A DNA stretch of 38,324 bases from Candidatus Peregrinibacteria bacterium (GTDB lineage: Bacteria > Patescibacteriota > Gracilibacteria > UBA1369), in the NCBI GenBank assembly GCA_003153355.1, contig PLYH01000003.1, positions 1-38,324 on the forward strand, read 5' to 3'. Shown one piece after another: positions 29,666 through 37,033 of this stretch. Positions within the stretch are counted from its first letter, which is position 1, and the number at the start of each line of letters is the position of its first letter. Made by a program: the position numbers and the translations under genes. Below the pieces are notes generated by a model. The model had not been told where the DNA came from. It made no database searches and saw only the letters and a list, made by a program, of their open reading frames with translations.

Positions 29666-31402
29666 CTAATGCGCAACGGCCGGGGCGCCTTCCTGCGCAT
29701 CAGGAAAATCTTCGGCGTCATCATCTGGTGAAACTTCCACTTTTTTGGCAGATTTCGGCGATAATCTTACGTTCGGAAGCATGAACGATGCAAAGAATCC
29801 GAGGATGGCAAAGAAGATGCCGTAGCTTACTGAATTTTTGTTGGCGTTGGCGATGGCTTGTTCGCTGACGTTATGAATGTCGGCCTGAATCGAGGTCGGC
29901 AGTTTCATTTTGATCTGAGCGCCGCCGCTGAATTCAACGTTTGAAGTTTGTGATGAAACGGTCTGTTCAAGATATGGCTTGAGCAGGTTTGGAATGTGCT
30001 GGTTGTTCTGAATGCCGATGGTGATGTTGCCGGCAAGCGCGGTTAACATGGCTGCCCCGATGATCGCTGAACCAAAGGAAGATCCCATCTGACGGAGCGT
30101 GCTGTTCACGCCGGAAGCTTCACCGGCTTCACTGACAGGAACGGCGGAAAGCGCGAGGTTACTGACCTGAGCCATAATGAAGCCCATGCCCATACCATAG
30201 AGCGCGAGGCCGGGAGCAAACGTCCAGGCATCGGCATTCACGCTGAAACTCTGCTGAATAATAATCATGGCCGCAATGTCGAGCAGAAGCCCTAATTGCA
30301 CCAACCGTTTCGGAGGAATGATTTTGCTGATAAAAGCCGAAAGCGGGGCGCAAATGAGCAATGAAATCGAAAGCGGGAGCAGCGCGAGGCCTGTATTGAA
30401 TGCATCTAAACCTCTTACTGATTGCAGAAATACCGGGATCGAAAAGATGATGCCTGCCTGGCCCAACGACATAGTGGTGGTCGTCAGCATGCCTGAGCTG
30501 AACTGACGGTTCTTAAAGAGCTTCATGGAAACCAAAGGCTTTTTGCGTGCTTTTTCCAGATGCAATTCCCAGGCAATGAACAGTGAGATAATAATCGCAC
30601 CGAGCGCGATGGCAAAAGGAGTAACGGAATAGCCCCAAAGATCAAGGGTCTGTCCAAAAATATTGAACGCCTGAGTGGCTTTCCACCAGCCGTAGGTTGA
30701 AGCTTCAATCACTCCGAAAACGATTGAAAGCAAGCCTGTTGCGGAAAGAAATACACCGATCCAGTCCAGGGTCGGTTTTTCTTTGGACGGTTCGTCTTTA
30801 TTGATAAGAATTGAGCCGATTAACAAAAGAATGGTAACAAACACGTTAATACGGAAACCCCATCTCCAGCTGAAATTTGTAGCTAAATAGCCTCCTAAAA
30901 TCGGACCGATTGCTGCTCCGCCGGCGGCTACTCCGCCCCAAACGCCAAATGCCAATGCGCGGTCGCGTCCTTTAAAGTTGGCGACAAGTAAAGCTGAGGT
31001 CGCAGGCATCATTAATGCTGCGCCGATACCTTCAATGATGGATTCGCCGATGAGAAGCATCGGGAAATTGGTGCTTATAGATGCGATAAATGATCCGACG
31101 GCAAAAATGATCGCGCCAAGCATGAACATTTTTTTGCGGCCGAACATGTCGCCCAAACGTCCGCCGGTCACCGTAAGTGCCGCGAGCGTGAGCGAATAAG
31201 AGGTAATGACCCACTGAAGACTTTGGATGTTGGTGCCAAGGTCACGGATGATGTTGCCGAGGGAAACGTTGAGCAAAGTTGTATCTATCACAATGATCAA
31301 TACGGCAAAACTCATCACGACGAGGCTTCCCCATTTACGGAAAGCGGATTGAGGAGCTTGCTCATTTTCTATAATGGTCGTTGATTCGTTCATCTTTTGC
31401 AT
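29666..31402 (-). CDS. DHA2-type (14-helix) MFS drug exporter
   Basis: This 578-residue major-facilitator transporter has the pattern of drug:H+ antiporters of the DHA2/EmrB-QacA group. A cytoplasmic N-terminus leads to 'LIIVIDTTLLNVSL' in helix 1 (motif D1), motif A 'GGRLGDMFGRKKMF' between helices 2 and 3, motif C 'GGAAIGPILGGYLA' in helix 5 and roughly 14 hydrophobic segments. There is a large outer loop near residues 455-515 and an acidic C-terminal tail. It lies 17 nt after the MarR gene, so the two form a regulator-exporter operon exporting an unknown toxic compound. Met 1 or Met 4 may be the start. Confidence 0.92.
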   Translation of the reverse strand: MQKMNESTTIIENEQAPQSAFRKWGSLVVMSFAVLIIVIDTTLLNVSLGNIIRDLGTNIQSLQWVITSYSLTLAALTVTGGRLGDMFGRKKMFMLGAIIFAVGSFIASISTNFPMLLIGESIIEGIGAALMMPATSALLVANFKGRDRALAFGVWGGVAAGGAAIGPILGGYLATNFSWRWGFRINVFVTILLLIGSILINKDEPSKEKPTLDWIGVFLSATGLLSIVFGVIEASTYGWWKATQAFNIFGQTLDLWGYSVTPFAIALGAIIISLFIAWELHLEKARKKPLVSMKLFKNRQFSSGMLTTTTMSLGQAGIIFSIPVFLQSVRGLDAFNTGLALLPLSISLLICAPLSAFISKIIPPKRLVQLGLLLDIAAMIIIQQSFSVNADAWTFAPGLALYGMGMGFIMAQVSNLALSAVPVSEAGEASGVNSTLRQMGSSFGSAIIGAAMLTALAGNITIGIQNNQHIPNLLKPYLEQTVSSQTSNVEFSGGAQIKMKLPTSIQADIHNVSEQAIANANKNSVSYGIFFAILGFFASFMLPNVRLSPKSAKKVEVSPDDDAEDFPDAQEGAPAVAH

Positions 31403-31419
31403 AGTTTAAAATAAATTAT

Positions 31420-31875
31420 TTATGAATGTGAGCGGTCCGCGGTTTCAAGGTTGTTCAGCACTTTTCGGGGTATGGTGATCATGGCATCGAGCTCTTTGTC
31501 GCTGATTGTTTCAAAGGTCTTGGCAATGCGTTCCATATGATTTTTTTTAAAGGTTTCAAATTTCTTCTTTCCATTGTCCGAAAAATTGATGTGTACGATT
31601 CTGCGGTCTTTTTTATCGTGACTCCTCTGGATAAATCCGGCGATCACCAGCCCTTCGATCATCTGGGTTGCTGCGCTGCTGGTGATGCCCATTTTTGAGG
31701 CGACGTCTTTCACAGTCAGTTCTTTTCCCTGCGCGATCGCATAAAGAATATGCACTTGGGAACGGTTTAAATCGTACTTCTGGAAAAAACTGTCTTTTCT
31801 TGTTCCCAGGGCTTTTTGCAGAGACATAAAGCCTTCAAACATTTCCTGGATTTTTTCCTTGCGTGATTGAGTCAT
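31420..31875 (-). CDS. MarR-family transcriptional regulator
   Basis: This 151-residue winged-helix repressor of the MarR family has the helix-turn-helix at about residues 52-72 (LTVKDVASKMGITSSAATQMIEGLVIAGFIQR) and the wing 'SHDKKDRRIVHINFSDNG'. MarR proteins dimerise and release DNA on binding small phenolic or toxic ligands. It is first in the operon with the MFS exporter. Twin 13-bp palindromes overlap its own perfect promoter, so autorepression relieved by an export substrate is the likely logic. Confidence 0.95.
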   Translation of the reverse strand: MTQSRKEKIQEMFEGFMSLQKALGTRKDSFFQKYDLNRSQVHILYAIAQGKELTVKDVASKMGITSSAATQMIEGLVIAGFIQRSHDKKDRRIVHINFSDNGKKKFETFKKNHMERIAKTFETISDKELDAMITIPRKVLNNLETADRSHS

Positions 31876-31893
31876 AATTTTTACTGAGGATAT

Positions 31894-31933
31894 ATTAGGG
31901 ACTAATTATATTAGTTACTAATGTATTTGTCAA
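31894..31933 (-). promoter_or_regulatory. Perfect sigma-70 promoter with two MarR-type operators
   Basis: The minus strand reads TTGACA (31933-31928), a 17-nt spacer and TATAAT (31910-31905). Two matching palindromes, ATTAG-TTA-CTAAT (31910-31922, inside the spacer) and ATTAG-GGA-CTAAT (31894-31906, over the start site), have centres 16 bp apart. This is the expected arrangement for repression by a MarR dimer. The start point is about 23 nt before the ATG at 31875. Confidence 0.85.
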
Positions 31934-31967
31934 GACTAAAGATCACGGTGGCTATTTGGCTTTCACC

Positions 31968-31997
31968 TTTACTTAAACGGGGGACGCGTGTTATAAA
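31968..31997 (+). promoter_or_regulatory. Predicted promoter of the 32021 gene
   Basis: TTTACT (31968-31973), an 18-nt spacer and TATAAA (31992-31997), preceded by TGT (extended -10). It lies 23 nt before the ATG at 32021. Confidence 0.5.
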
Positions 31998-32020
31998 CTT
32001 CAATCAAATATTTCTTTCTT

Positions 32021-32842
32021 ATGATTGAAGAAGTCCGGAAGGCGTATCAGGAAAAAACGATCGGTTTGGATCAGCATCTGCAGCGGAGCGAAGACCAGTT
32101 GGTTTACAACAGGTTCGCCCACGAAGTTCATCAGCATCTTATTAAAACACGGCGAGCTTTGCAGGGATTTTTCGATTCCCTTGAAATGCTGCCTTCGAAC
32201 TACAAAACAGCCGGAAACGTGACCGAATTGGCGCGAGCGCACCAGCATAAAAAAAAGGATGAGGATCAAAAAATTGATCTGGTGGTGTTTTTCACTGCGA
32301 TCCAGAAAGCGGCTTCAACGATCGTAAAAGGAGGACTTCATTTGCGTCAGCAAAATCTTTATAAGCCGACTAAGGGCGATGCCGATCTTGTGGACGATCT
32401 TCTGGAGGAGGGCAAAAAAATCGTTGTGTTCTGCGAAGAGCATGGCCTTCCACCCCATGACGCGGAATTTTTAAGACGTACGTTGGCGACCATGGGCTAT
32501 GAAGGTTTCAAAAAACTTCTTGAAGATCCGGAGTTTGAGGTTTTACGGAAAAAACCCGTTCTTTTTCAGCAGGCTGTCCTCCATCAACAGGGAGATCCTG
32601 TGGCTTTTTTGAGAAGTAAAACGAATTTTGTAAAAAAAGGCGCTGAAGAACTGAAGGCCTGCGGGAAATTCGATGACCTCGCCAAAGGCAGCGACGAAAT
32701 TTACATCGAGGCTCTGCTGCATTACGCGGACAATAAACGTTTCAGCAATCCGCACGATTATCTTGTTTATCTCCGCAATGAACGTAAAAGACGTGCCGAG
32801 AAAGGGAAAAGGAAAAAGCGCAGCGCCGATATTGAGTGGTAA
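32021..32842 (+). CDS. Helical orphan protein (273 aa)
   Basis: This 273-residue cytoplasmic-looking protein has no signal peptide or membrane helix. It is helix-rich, with frequent His, Gln and Lys (for example 'QHLQRSEDQLVYNRFAHEVHQHLIKTRRALQGFF') and a strongly basic C-terminus (RNERKRRAEKGKRKKRS), suggesting nucleic-acid contact. I do not recognise a family. It has its own promoter, and tsaD follows after 31 nt. Confidence 0.7.
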   Translation: MIEEVRKAYQEKTIGLDQHLQRSEDQLVYNRFAHEVHQHLIKTRRALQGFFDSLEMLPSNYKTAGNVTELARAHQHKKKDEDQKIDLVVFFTAIQKAASTIVKGGLHLRQQNLYKPTKGDADLVDDLLEEGKKIVVFCEEHGLPPHDAEFLRRTLATMGYEGFKKLLEDPEFEVLRKKPVLFQQAVLHQQGDPVAFLRSKTNFVKKGAEELKACGKFDDLAKGSDEIYIEALLHYADNKRFSNPHDYLVYLRNERKRRAEKGKRKKRSADIEW

Positions 32843-32858
32843 TTACCGCACAGGAATA

Positions 32859-32867
32859 TGGTAAACT
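32859..32867 (+). promoter_or_regulatory. Possible leaderless promoter of tsaD
   Basis: TGG followed by TAAACT (32862-32867) is an extended -10 with six bases between it and the ATG at 32874. Transcription would begin on or beside the A of the start codon. No convincing -35 box is seen, so this is tentative. Confidence 0.35.
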
Positions 32868-32873
32868 GGGCGC

Positions 32874-34007
32874 ATGAGAATTTTAGGCATTGAAACTTCG
32901 TGCGATGAAACATCTGCGGCCGTTGTGGAAGACGGTGTGCGGGTTTTGAGCAACGTGATTTTTTCCCAGGTGCCGCTGCATCAGATTACAGGCGGAGTTG
33001 TCCCTGAAGTCGCGGCTCGCGAGCACGTGGTGAAAATTATGCCGGTGGTTGAGGAAGCTATAGAGATCGCGGCCAAAAATTTGCGTACAAAAAAAAGCTG
33101 GCGTGAACAAAAGTTTTCGATGCAAGATATAGACGTCATCGCAGTGACACAGGGGCCCGGCTTGCTGAGTTCGCTGGTGATCGGGACGACGGCTGCTTCG
33201 ACGATTGCGACGGTTTTGGGCAAACCCTTGATCGGAGTGAATCACATTGCCGGACATATTTATGCGAACTGGCTGAATCGTTCACGCGACCACGTTGAGT
33301 TTCCGTGCGTTGTTTTAACGGCTTCGGGAGGGCATAACGAACTTGTCCTGATGCGCGAGCATGACCGGTTTGAATTGATCGGCGAAACTTTGGACGACGC
33401 GGCCGGCGAGGCTTTTGACAAAGTCGCGCGCCTGCTTGGGATGGGTTATCCCGGCGGCCCGCAGATTGCGCGGGCGGCGCACGCGGGAAACGCTTTATGC
33501 TATTCGTTCCCCAAAGCGTACATGGGCGAAGACAATTTTGATTTCAGTTTTTCAGGGCTCAAAACTGCGATGCTGAATTTCATAAAAGAAGAACATCGCG
33601 CGAACAACATTTTGAGCGAGACGTTTATTGCCGATTGCTCTGCTTCGTTTCAAGAAGCCGTGTGCGGGGTTCTTTCCGATAAACTTCTGCATGCTTCACA
33701 AAAATTCCGCGCGAAAACCATCATCATTTCCGGCGGAGTTTCGGCGAATCAGCGGCTGCGCGCAATGATCGCCGAGAAACTTGAAGGCGAATATTTTCAC
33801 GACCATAAAGGACACAAAGTTACGCTGCGCACGAAGCCGGTTTTCGATTTTCCCGCTGACATTTCTTTCTGCACGGACAACGCGGCGATGATCGCGGGGG
33901 CTGCGTATTTCCATGTCCAAAGATCTGGCGGGCTTGCCAAGTTTTCTTCCAGGAAAGCAACTGCAGTTATTTTGGGCGATCCGAATTTACGGCTCTATTC
34001 AAAATAG
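32874..34007 (+). CDS. tsaD: tRNA threonylcarbamoyladenosine transferase TsaD
   Basis: This 377-residue member of the Kae1/TsaD family transfers the threonylcarbamoyl group onto A37 of ANN-decoding tRNAs, working with TsaB, TsaC and TsaE. Hallmarks are MRILGIETSCDETS, VPEVAAREH, TQGPGLLSSLVIG, metal motif HIAGH (His 124 and His 128), ASGGHNELV, DDAAGEAFDKVARLLG, FSFSGLKTA, SGGVSANQRLR and the terminal CTDNAAMIA. It is about 40 residues longer than usual. One insert, rich in Lys/Arg, lies near residues 68-83 and another near 311-330. The start has no Shine-Dalgarno sequence. Confidence 0.97.
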   Translation: MRILGIETSCDETSAAVVEDGVRVLSNVIFSQVPLHQITGGVVPEVAAREHVVKIMPVVEEAIEIAAKNLRTKKSWREQKFSMQDIDVIAVTQGPGLLSSLVIGTTAASTIATVLGKPLIGVNHIAGHIYANWLNRSRDHVEFPCVVLTASGGHNELVLMREHDRFELIGETLDDAAGEAFDKVARLLGMGYPGGPQIARAAHAGNALCYSFPKAYMGEDNFDFSFSGLKTAMLNFIKEEHRANNILSETFIADCSASFQEAVCGVLSDKLLHASQKFRAKTIIISGGVSANQRLRAMIAEKLEGEYFHDHKGHKVTLRTKPVFDFPADISFCTDNAAMIAGAAYFHVQRSGGLAKFSSRKATAVILGDPNLRLYSK

Positions 34008-34044
34008 TATCCAAAAATATACTGGAACAGAGCCACGTTATCCC

Positions 34045-34072
34045 TTGTTTCAAGGCGATTTCGTGCTATACT
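34045..34072 (+). promoter_or_regulatory. Predicted promoter of hisS and following genes
   Basis: TTGTTT (34045-34050), a 16-nt spacer and TATACT (34067-34072), with a TGC extension. The start point is about 23 nt before the ATG at 34102. Confidence 0.55.
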
Positions 34073-34101
34073 TCCTTGGTGTTTACCATCATTAAAATTT
34101 T

Positions 34102-35475
34102 ATGGACAGCAAGAAATTGAACGTTACGAATGAAGAAGATGAAGGCGCATCCACAGGCCCTTTGACGCCTCCGTACCAGACTCCGAAAGGCGTGCATGAC
34201 ATTCTTCCCAACGATCACAAATATCACACCTTCATCAAGAAAGTGGTTCGTCATCGGTGCCGTCAGGCAGGTTTCCGGCGCATCACCACTCCGATTTTTG
34301 AGTTCACGGATGTTTTCACCCGCGGCATCGGCGCCACGAGCGACATCGTGAGCAAAGAAATGTACACGTTCCAGGACCGCAAGGGCCGCAGCATGACGCT
34401 GAAACCGGAAGGCACCGCGGGCGTGGTCCGTTCATACATTCAAAACGGCATGCAGGCTTTGCCGCAGCCGGTTGAACTCTACTATATAGAACCTCACTTT
34501 CGTTACGACCGTCCTCAAAAAGGACGTTACAGAATGTTCTGGCAGTTCGGATTTGAGTGCATCGGCGAAAGCGACGCTGCGCTTGATGCGCAGGTGATTC
34601 AGATTGCTTATACGATTTTAAAGGACCTCGGCATTGCCGAACTTTTCCACCTGCAGCTCAACAGCATCGGCGATGAAGTTTGCCGTCCGAATTACATTAA
34701 CGTTCTCCGCGATTTTTATTTCGGCAAAGAACGTTCACTCTGCGCGGACTGCAAATACCGTCTTGAAAAAAATCCGCTCCGGCTGCTGGACTGCAAAGAG
34801 GAGGATTGCCAGATTCTGGCTCAGATAGCGCCGAAACTGGTGGATTATCTTTGCACGGAATGTAAAGCGTACGACAAAGATGTCAAAGAGTTTCTGGAAG
34901 AGATGGGCATTAAATTCCACCAGAACAACAGCCTGGTCCGCGGCCTGGATTACTACACCAAAACCGTGTTCGAGTTTTGGGACCGCAACGAAGGCGCGCA
35001 GAACGCTATCGGCGGAGGCGGCCGTTATGACGGTTTGATTGAACTGATGGGCGGCGCAAAAACTCCCGCGTGCGGATTCGCAGCCGGAATGGAACGCATT
35101 GTTGCCGCGATGAAGCGCGAAAAAATCCGCGTGCCGGAAAAGGACGATCTCCATGTCTTTGTAGCCCAGCTCGGCGACGAAGCAAAAAAGAAATGTCTTC
35201 CTTTGATTTCCGATCTGCGCGAAGCGGGCGTACGCACCATGGGCGCGCTTGGAAAAGGCGCGATCAAAACGCAGATGCGCCTGGCCGATAAATTCAAAGT
35301 TCCTTATACGTTGATTCTTGGGCTGACCGAAGTCCGTGAAGGCACGATCATCATCCGCGACATGTCCGTGGGCACGCAGGTGACGGTTCCGTTTGAAAAT
35401 GCGGTTGAAGAAGTGGTGAAAAGAATCGGCGAAAAAAATCTCGACACCTATACACCGGGTGAAGTCGTTTTTTAA
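34102..35475 (+). CDS. hisS: Histidyl-tRNA synthetase
   Basis: This 457-residue class II synthetase charges tRNA-His. It has an N-terminal 'TPKGVHDILP', motif 1 around 'TPIFEFTDVFTRGIG', motif 2 'EPHFRYDRPQKGRYRMFWQFGFE', the HisRS signature 'LVRGLDYYTKTVFEF', 'IGGGGRYDGL' and motif 3 'ACGFAAGMERI'. A C-terminal anticodon-binding domain starts near residue 350. The insertion domain carries CADC, CKEEDC and CTEC cysteine pairs (about residues 213-260), probably a zinc site as in some HisRS lineages. A 25-residue acidic N-terminal extension precedes the conserved part. The thioredoxin-like gene follows after 18 nt. Confidence 0.97.
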   Translation: MDSKKLNVTNEEDEGASTGPLTPPYQTPKGVHDILPNDHKYHTFIKKVVRHRCRQAGFRRITTPIFEFTDVFTRGIGATSDIVSKEMYTFQDRKGRSMTLKPEGTAGVVRSYIQNGMQALPQPVELYYIEPHFRYDRPQKGRYRMFWQFGFECIGESDAALDAQVIQIAYTILKDLGIAELFHLQLNSIGDEVCRPNYINVLRDFYFGKERSLCADCKYRLEKNPLRLLDCKEEDCQILAQIAPKLVDYLCTECKAYDKDVKEFLEEMGIKFHQNNSLVRGLDYYTKTVFEFWDRNEGAQNAIGGGGRYDGLIELMGGAKTPACGFAAGMERIVAAMKREKIRVPEKDDLHVFVAQLGDEAKKKCLPLISDLREAGVRTMGALGKGAIKTQMRLADKFKVPYTLILGLTEVREGTIIIRDMSVGTQVTVPFENAVEEVVKRIGEKNLDTYTPGEVVF

Positions 35476-35493
35476 CCCTTCGGCGTTCATCGT

Positions 35494-35904
35494 ATGAAGG
35501 AACATCAACATCAAACTCAACAAGGCATCAATCCCGGGAGCAACGATCAGAAAATGTTTTTCATGATTTTTGCAGCGGCGGTCATCATCACCCTGGTGTT
35601 CGTTTTCTGGCCGAAACAGAGCGCTTCGCTGCAGCTTCCGCCGCGTGCGGCTTTTGCCGAATGCTTGTCAACCAAAGGCGTGACGATGTACGGCCTGAAT
35701 TCCTGTCCGAACTGCCAGCTGCAACAAAGCATGTTCGAAGATGATTTCAAACGCATTCATTTTGTGGACTGCCAGCTGAACCAGGATGAATGTACGCAAA
35801 AAAACATTCAGGGTTATCCGACTTGGATGTATAATGGGCAAAGCGTGATGGGTGTCCAGACTTTCCAACAACTTTCGCAATTCAGCGGCTGCGCTGCGCC
35901 CTGA
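35494..35904 (+). CDS. Membrane-anchored thioredoxin-like protein with CPNC motif
   Basis: This 136-residue protein has one membrane helix (about 21-39) that places the C-terminal domain outside. That domain has the redox pair Cys 71-Pro-Asn-Cys 74, additional cysteines at about 57, 93, 100 and 133, and the block 'IQGYPTWMYNGQSVMGVQTFQQLSQFSGC' with the cis-Pro. It closely resembles the thioredoxin domain fused to bacterial VKOR, here without the VKOR membrane domain. It may shuttle electrons for disulfide formation, with a quinone-linked partner elsewhere. It sits between hisS and a DsbA-like gene. Confidence 0.85.
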   Translation: MKEHQHQTQQGINPGSNDQKMFFMIFAAAVIITLVFVFWPKQSASLQLPPRAAFAECLSTKGVTMYGLNSCPNCQLQQSMFEDDFKRIHFVDCQLNQDECTQKNIQGYPTWMYNGQSVMGVQTFQQLSQFSGCAAP

Positions 35905-35931
35905 CGTCCGTTTAAATTTTCACCTTACTCC

Positions 35932-37014
35932 ATGAATAAAACAAAGAAAAAAATCGAAAAATTCTTCAAGAACATTTTTGTAAAAAACGCCGATCACGAA
36001 ATCTGGATTGTAAGTTCCGTGGTGCTTTTTTTGATCTTTGCGGTTTTTGCCGCCTATACCTATCAGCCGAATTTTAACCGTTCCGTGAACAGTTTGCTTT
36101 GGGGAACCTCAACACAGCAAACCACCCAGGAAAAAGCTTTATTCCATCTGCCGGTAACCATTGTTTACGACTCCGCATCGCAGGATCAAAAAACAAAAAT
36201 GGATGAATTCCTGGCCAACTTAAGCGATCCGCAGCGGGCGCTCATCGACACGGATCTTCAGCCGACCTGGCTGGATTATAAAACTCCTCAGGCCAAGGAT
36301 CTGATGGCCCAGAGCGGACTGATGTATTTGCCGCAGGTTTTCATCGATCCATCCATTGAACAGCATCCCCAGTTTAAATCGATGCAGCAATATCTGGACA
36401 AGAAAGGAAATATTTATTTTATCCGCCTGGCGCCGCTGGAAAATCTGGCGACCCCGCCGGTCGATGAAGGCCACGCCGCGGGCATCGATCCTTCCAAAGC
36501 CAAAGTCGTGATTCAGGATTATGAAAGCTATTCGTGCGATCATTGCGCCGAAGCTGAAACAACTCTTCAACAGATTCTTAAGAACTATCCGACGACTGTC
36601 AGTGTTGTCTACAAACATTTTGAACCGGGGCCGGTCTACAATTTAGTGGCTCAGGGCGCCGAATGCGCCGCGGACCAGAATAAATTCTTCCAGATGCAGG
36701 ATGCCATTTTTAAAGGACAACCTGCCATGCTTCAAAAATTCCAAAGCATTACCGACCAGACTGCCGTTATGGCTTACATCAAGACATTGCTCGAATCTTA
36801 CGCAAAAACGCTCCGTTTGAACGCCAAGGATTTCCAAAGCTGTCTGGACAACCAGACTCATTCAGCGACCGTGGGACTGCAAACGGATAATGCCATTGAT
36901 TACGGCGTCAACCAGCCTCCGACGTTCTTCATCAACGATAAATTTCAGGACGGCTTGTTGTCTTATGACCAGTTTAAAACTATTATTGATCAGGAACTGA
37001 ACAGTAAAAAATAA
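35932..37014 (+). CDS. Membrane-anchored DsbA-like thiol-disulfide oxidoreductase
   Basis: This 360-residue protein has one membrane helix (about 25-43) and two thioredoxin-like regions outside. The first (about 65-165) lacks a CxxC. The second (about 190-355) has Cys 202-Asp-His-Cys 205, a helical insert with 'GAECAADQNKFFQMQDAIF' and 'FQSCLDN' (a likely second disulfide), and the cis-Pro loop NQPPTFFIN. This is the Thioredoxin_4/DsbA layout, expected to oxidise exported proteins. It follows the CPNC protein after 27 nt, a natural donor or partner, and precedes an SLH protein after 19 nt. Confidence 0.88.
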   Translation: MNKTKKKIEKFFKNIFVKNADHEIWIVSSVVLFLIFAVFAAYTYQPNFNRSVNSLLWGTSTQQTTQEKALFHLPVTIVYDSASQDQKTKMDEFLANLSDPQRALIDTDLQPTWLDYKTPQAKDLMAQSGLMYLPQVFIDPSIEQHPQFKSMQQYLDKKGNIYFIRLAPLENLATPPVDEGHAAGIDPSKAKVVIQDYESYSCDHCAEAETTLQQILKNYPTTVSVVYKHFEPGPVYNLVAQGAECAADQNKFFQMQDAIFKGQPAMLQKFQSITDQTAVMAYIKTLLESYAKTLRLNAKDFQSCLDNQTHSATVGLQTDNAIDYGVNQPPTFFINDKFQDGLLSYDQFKTIIDQELNSKK

Positions 37015-37033
37015 TAAAAACTAAACCTTACCC

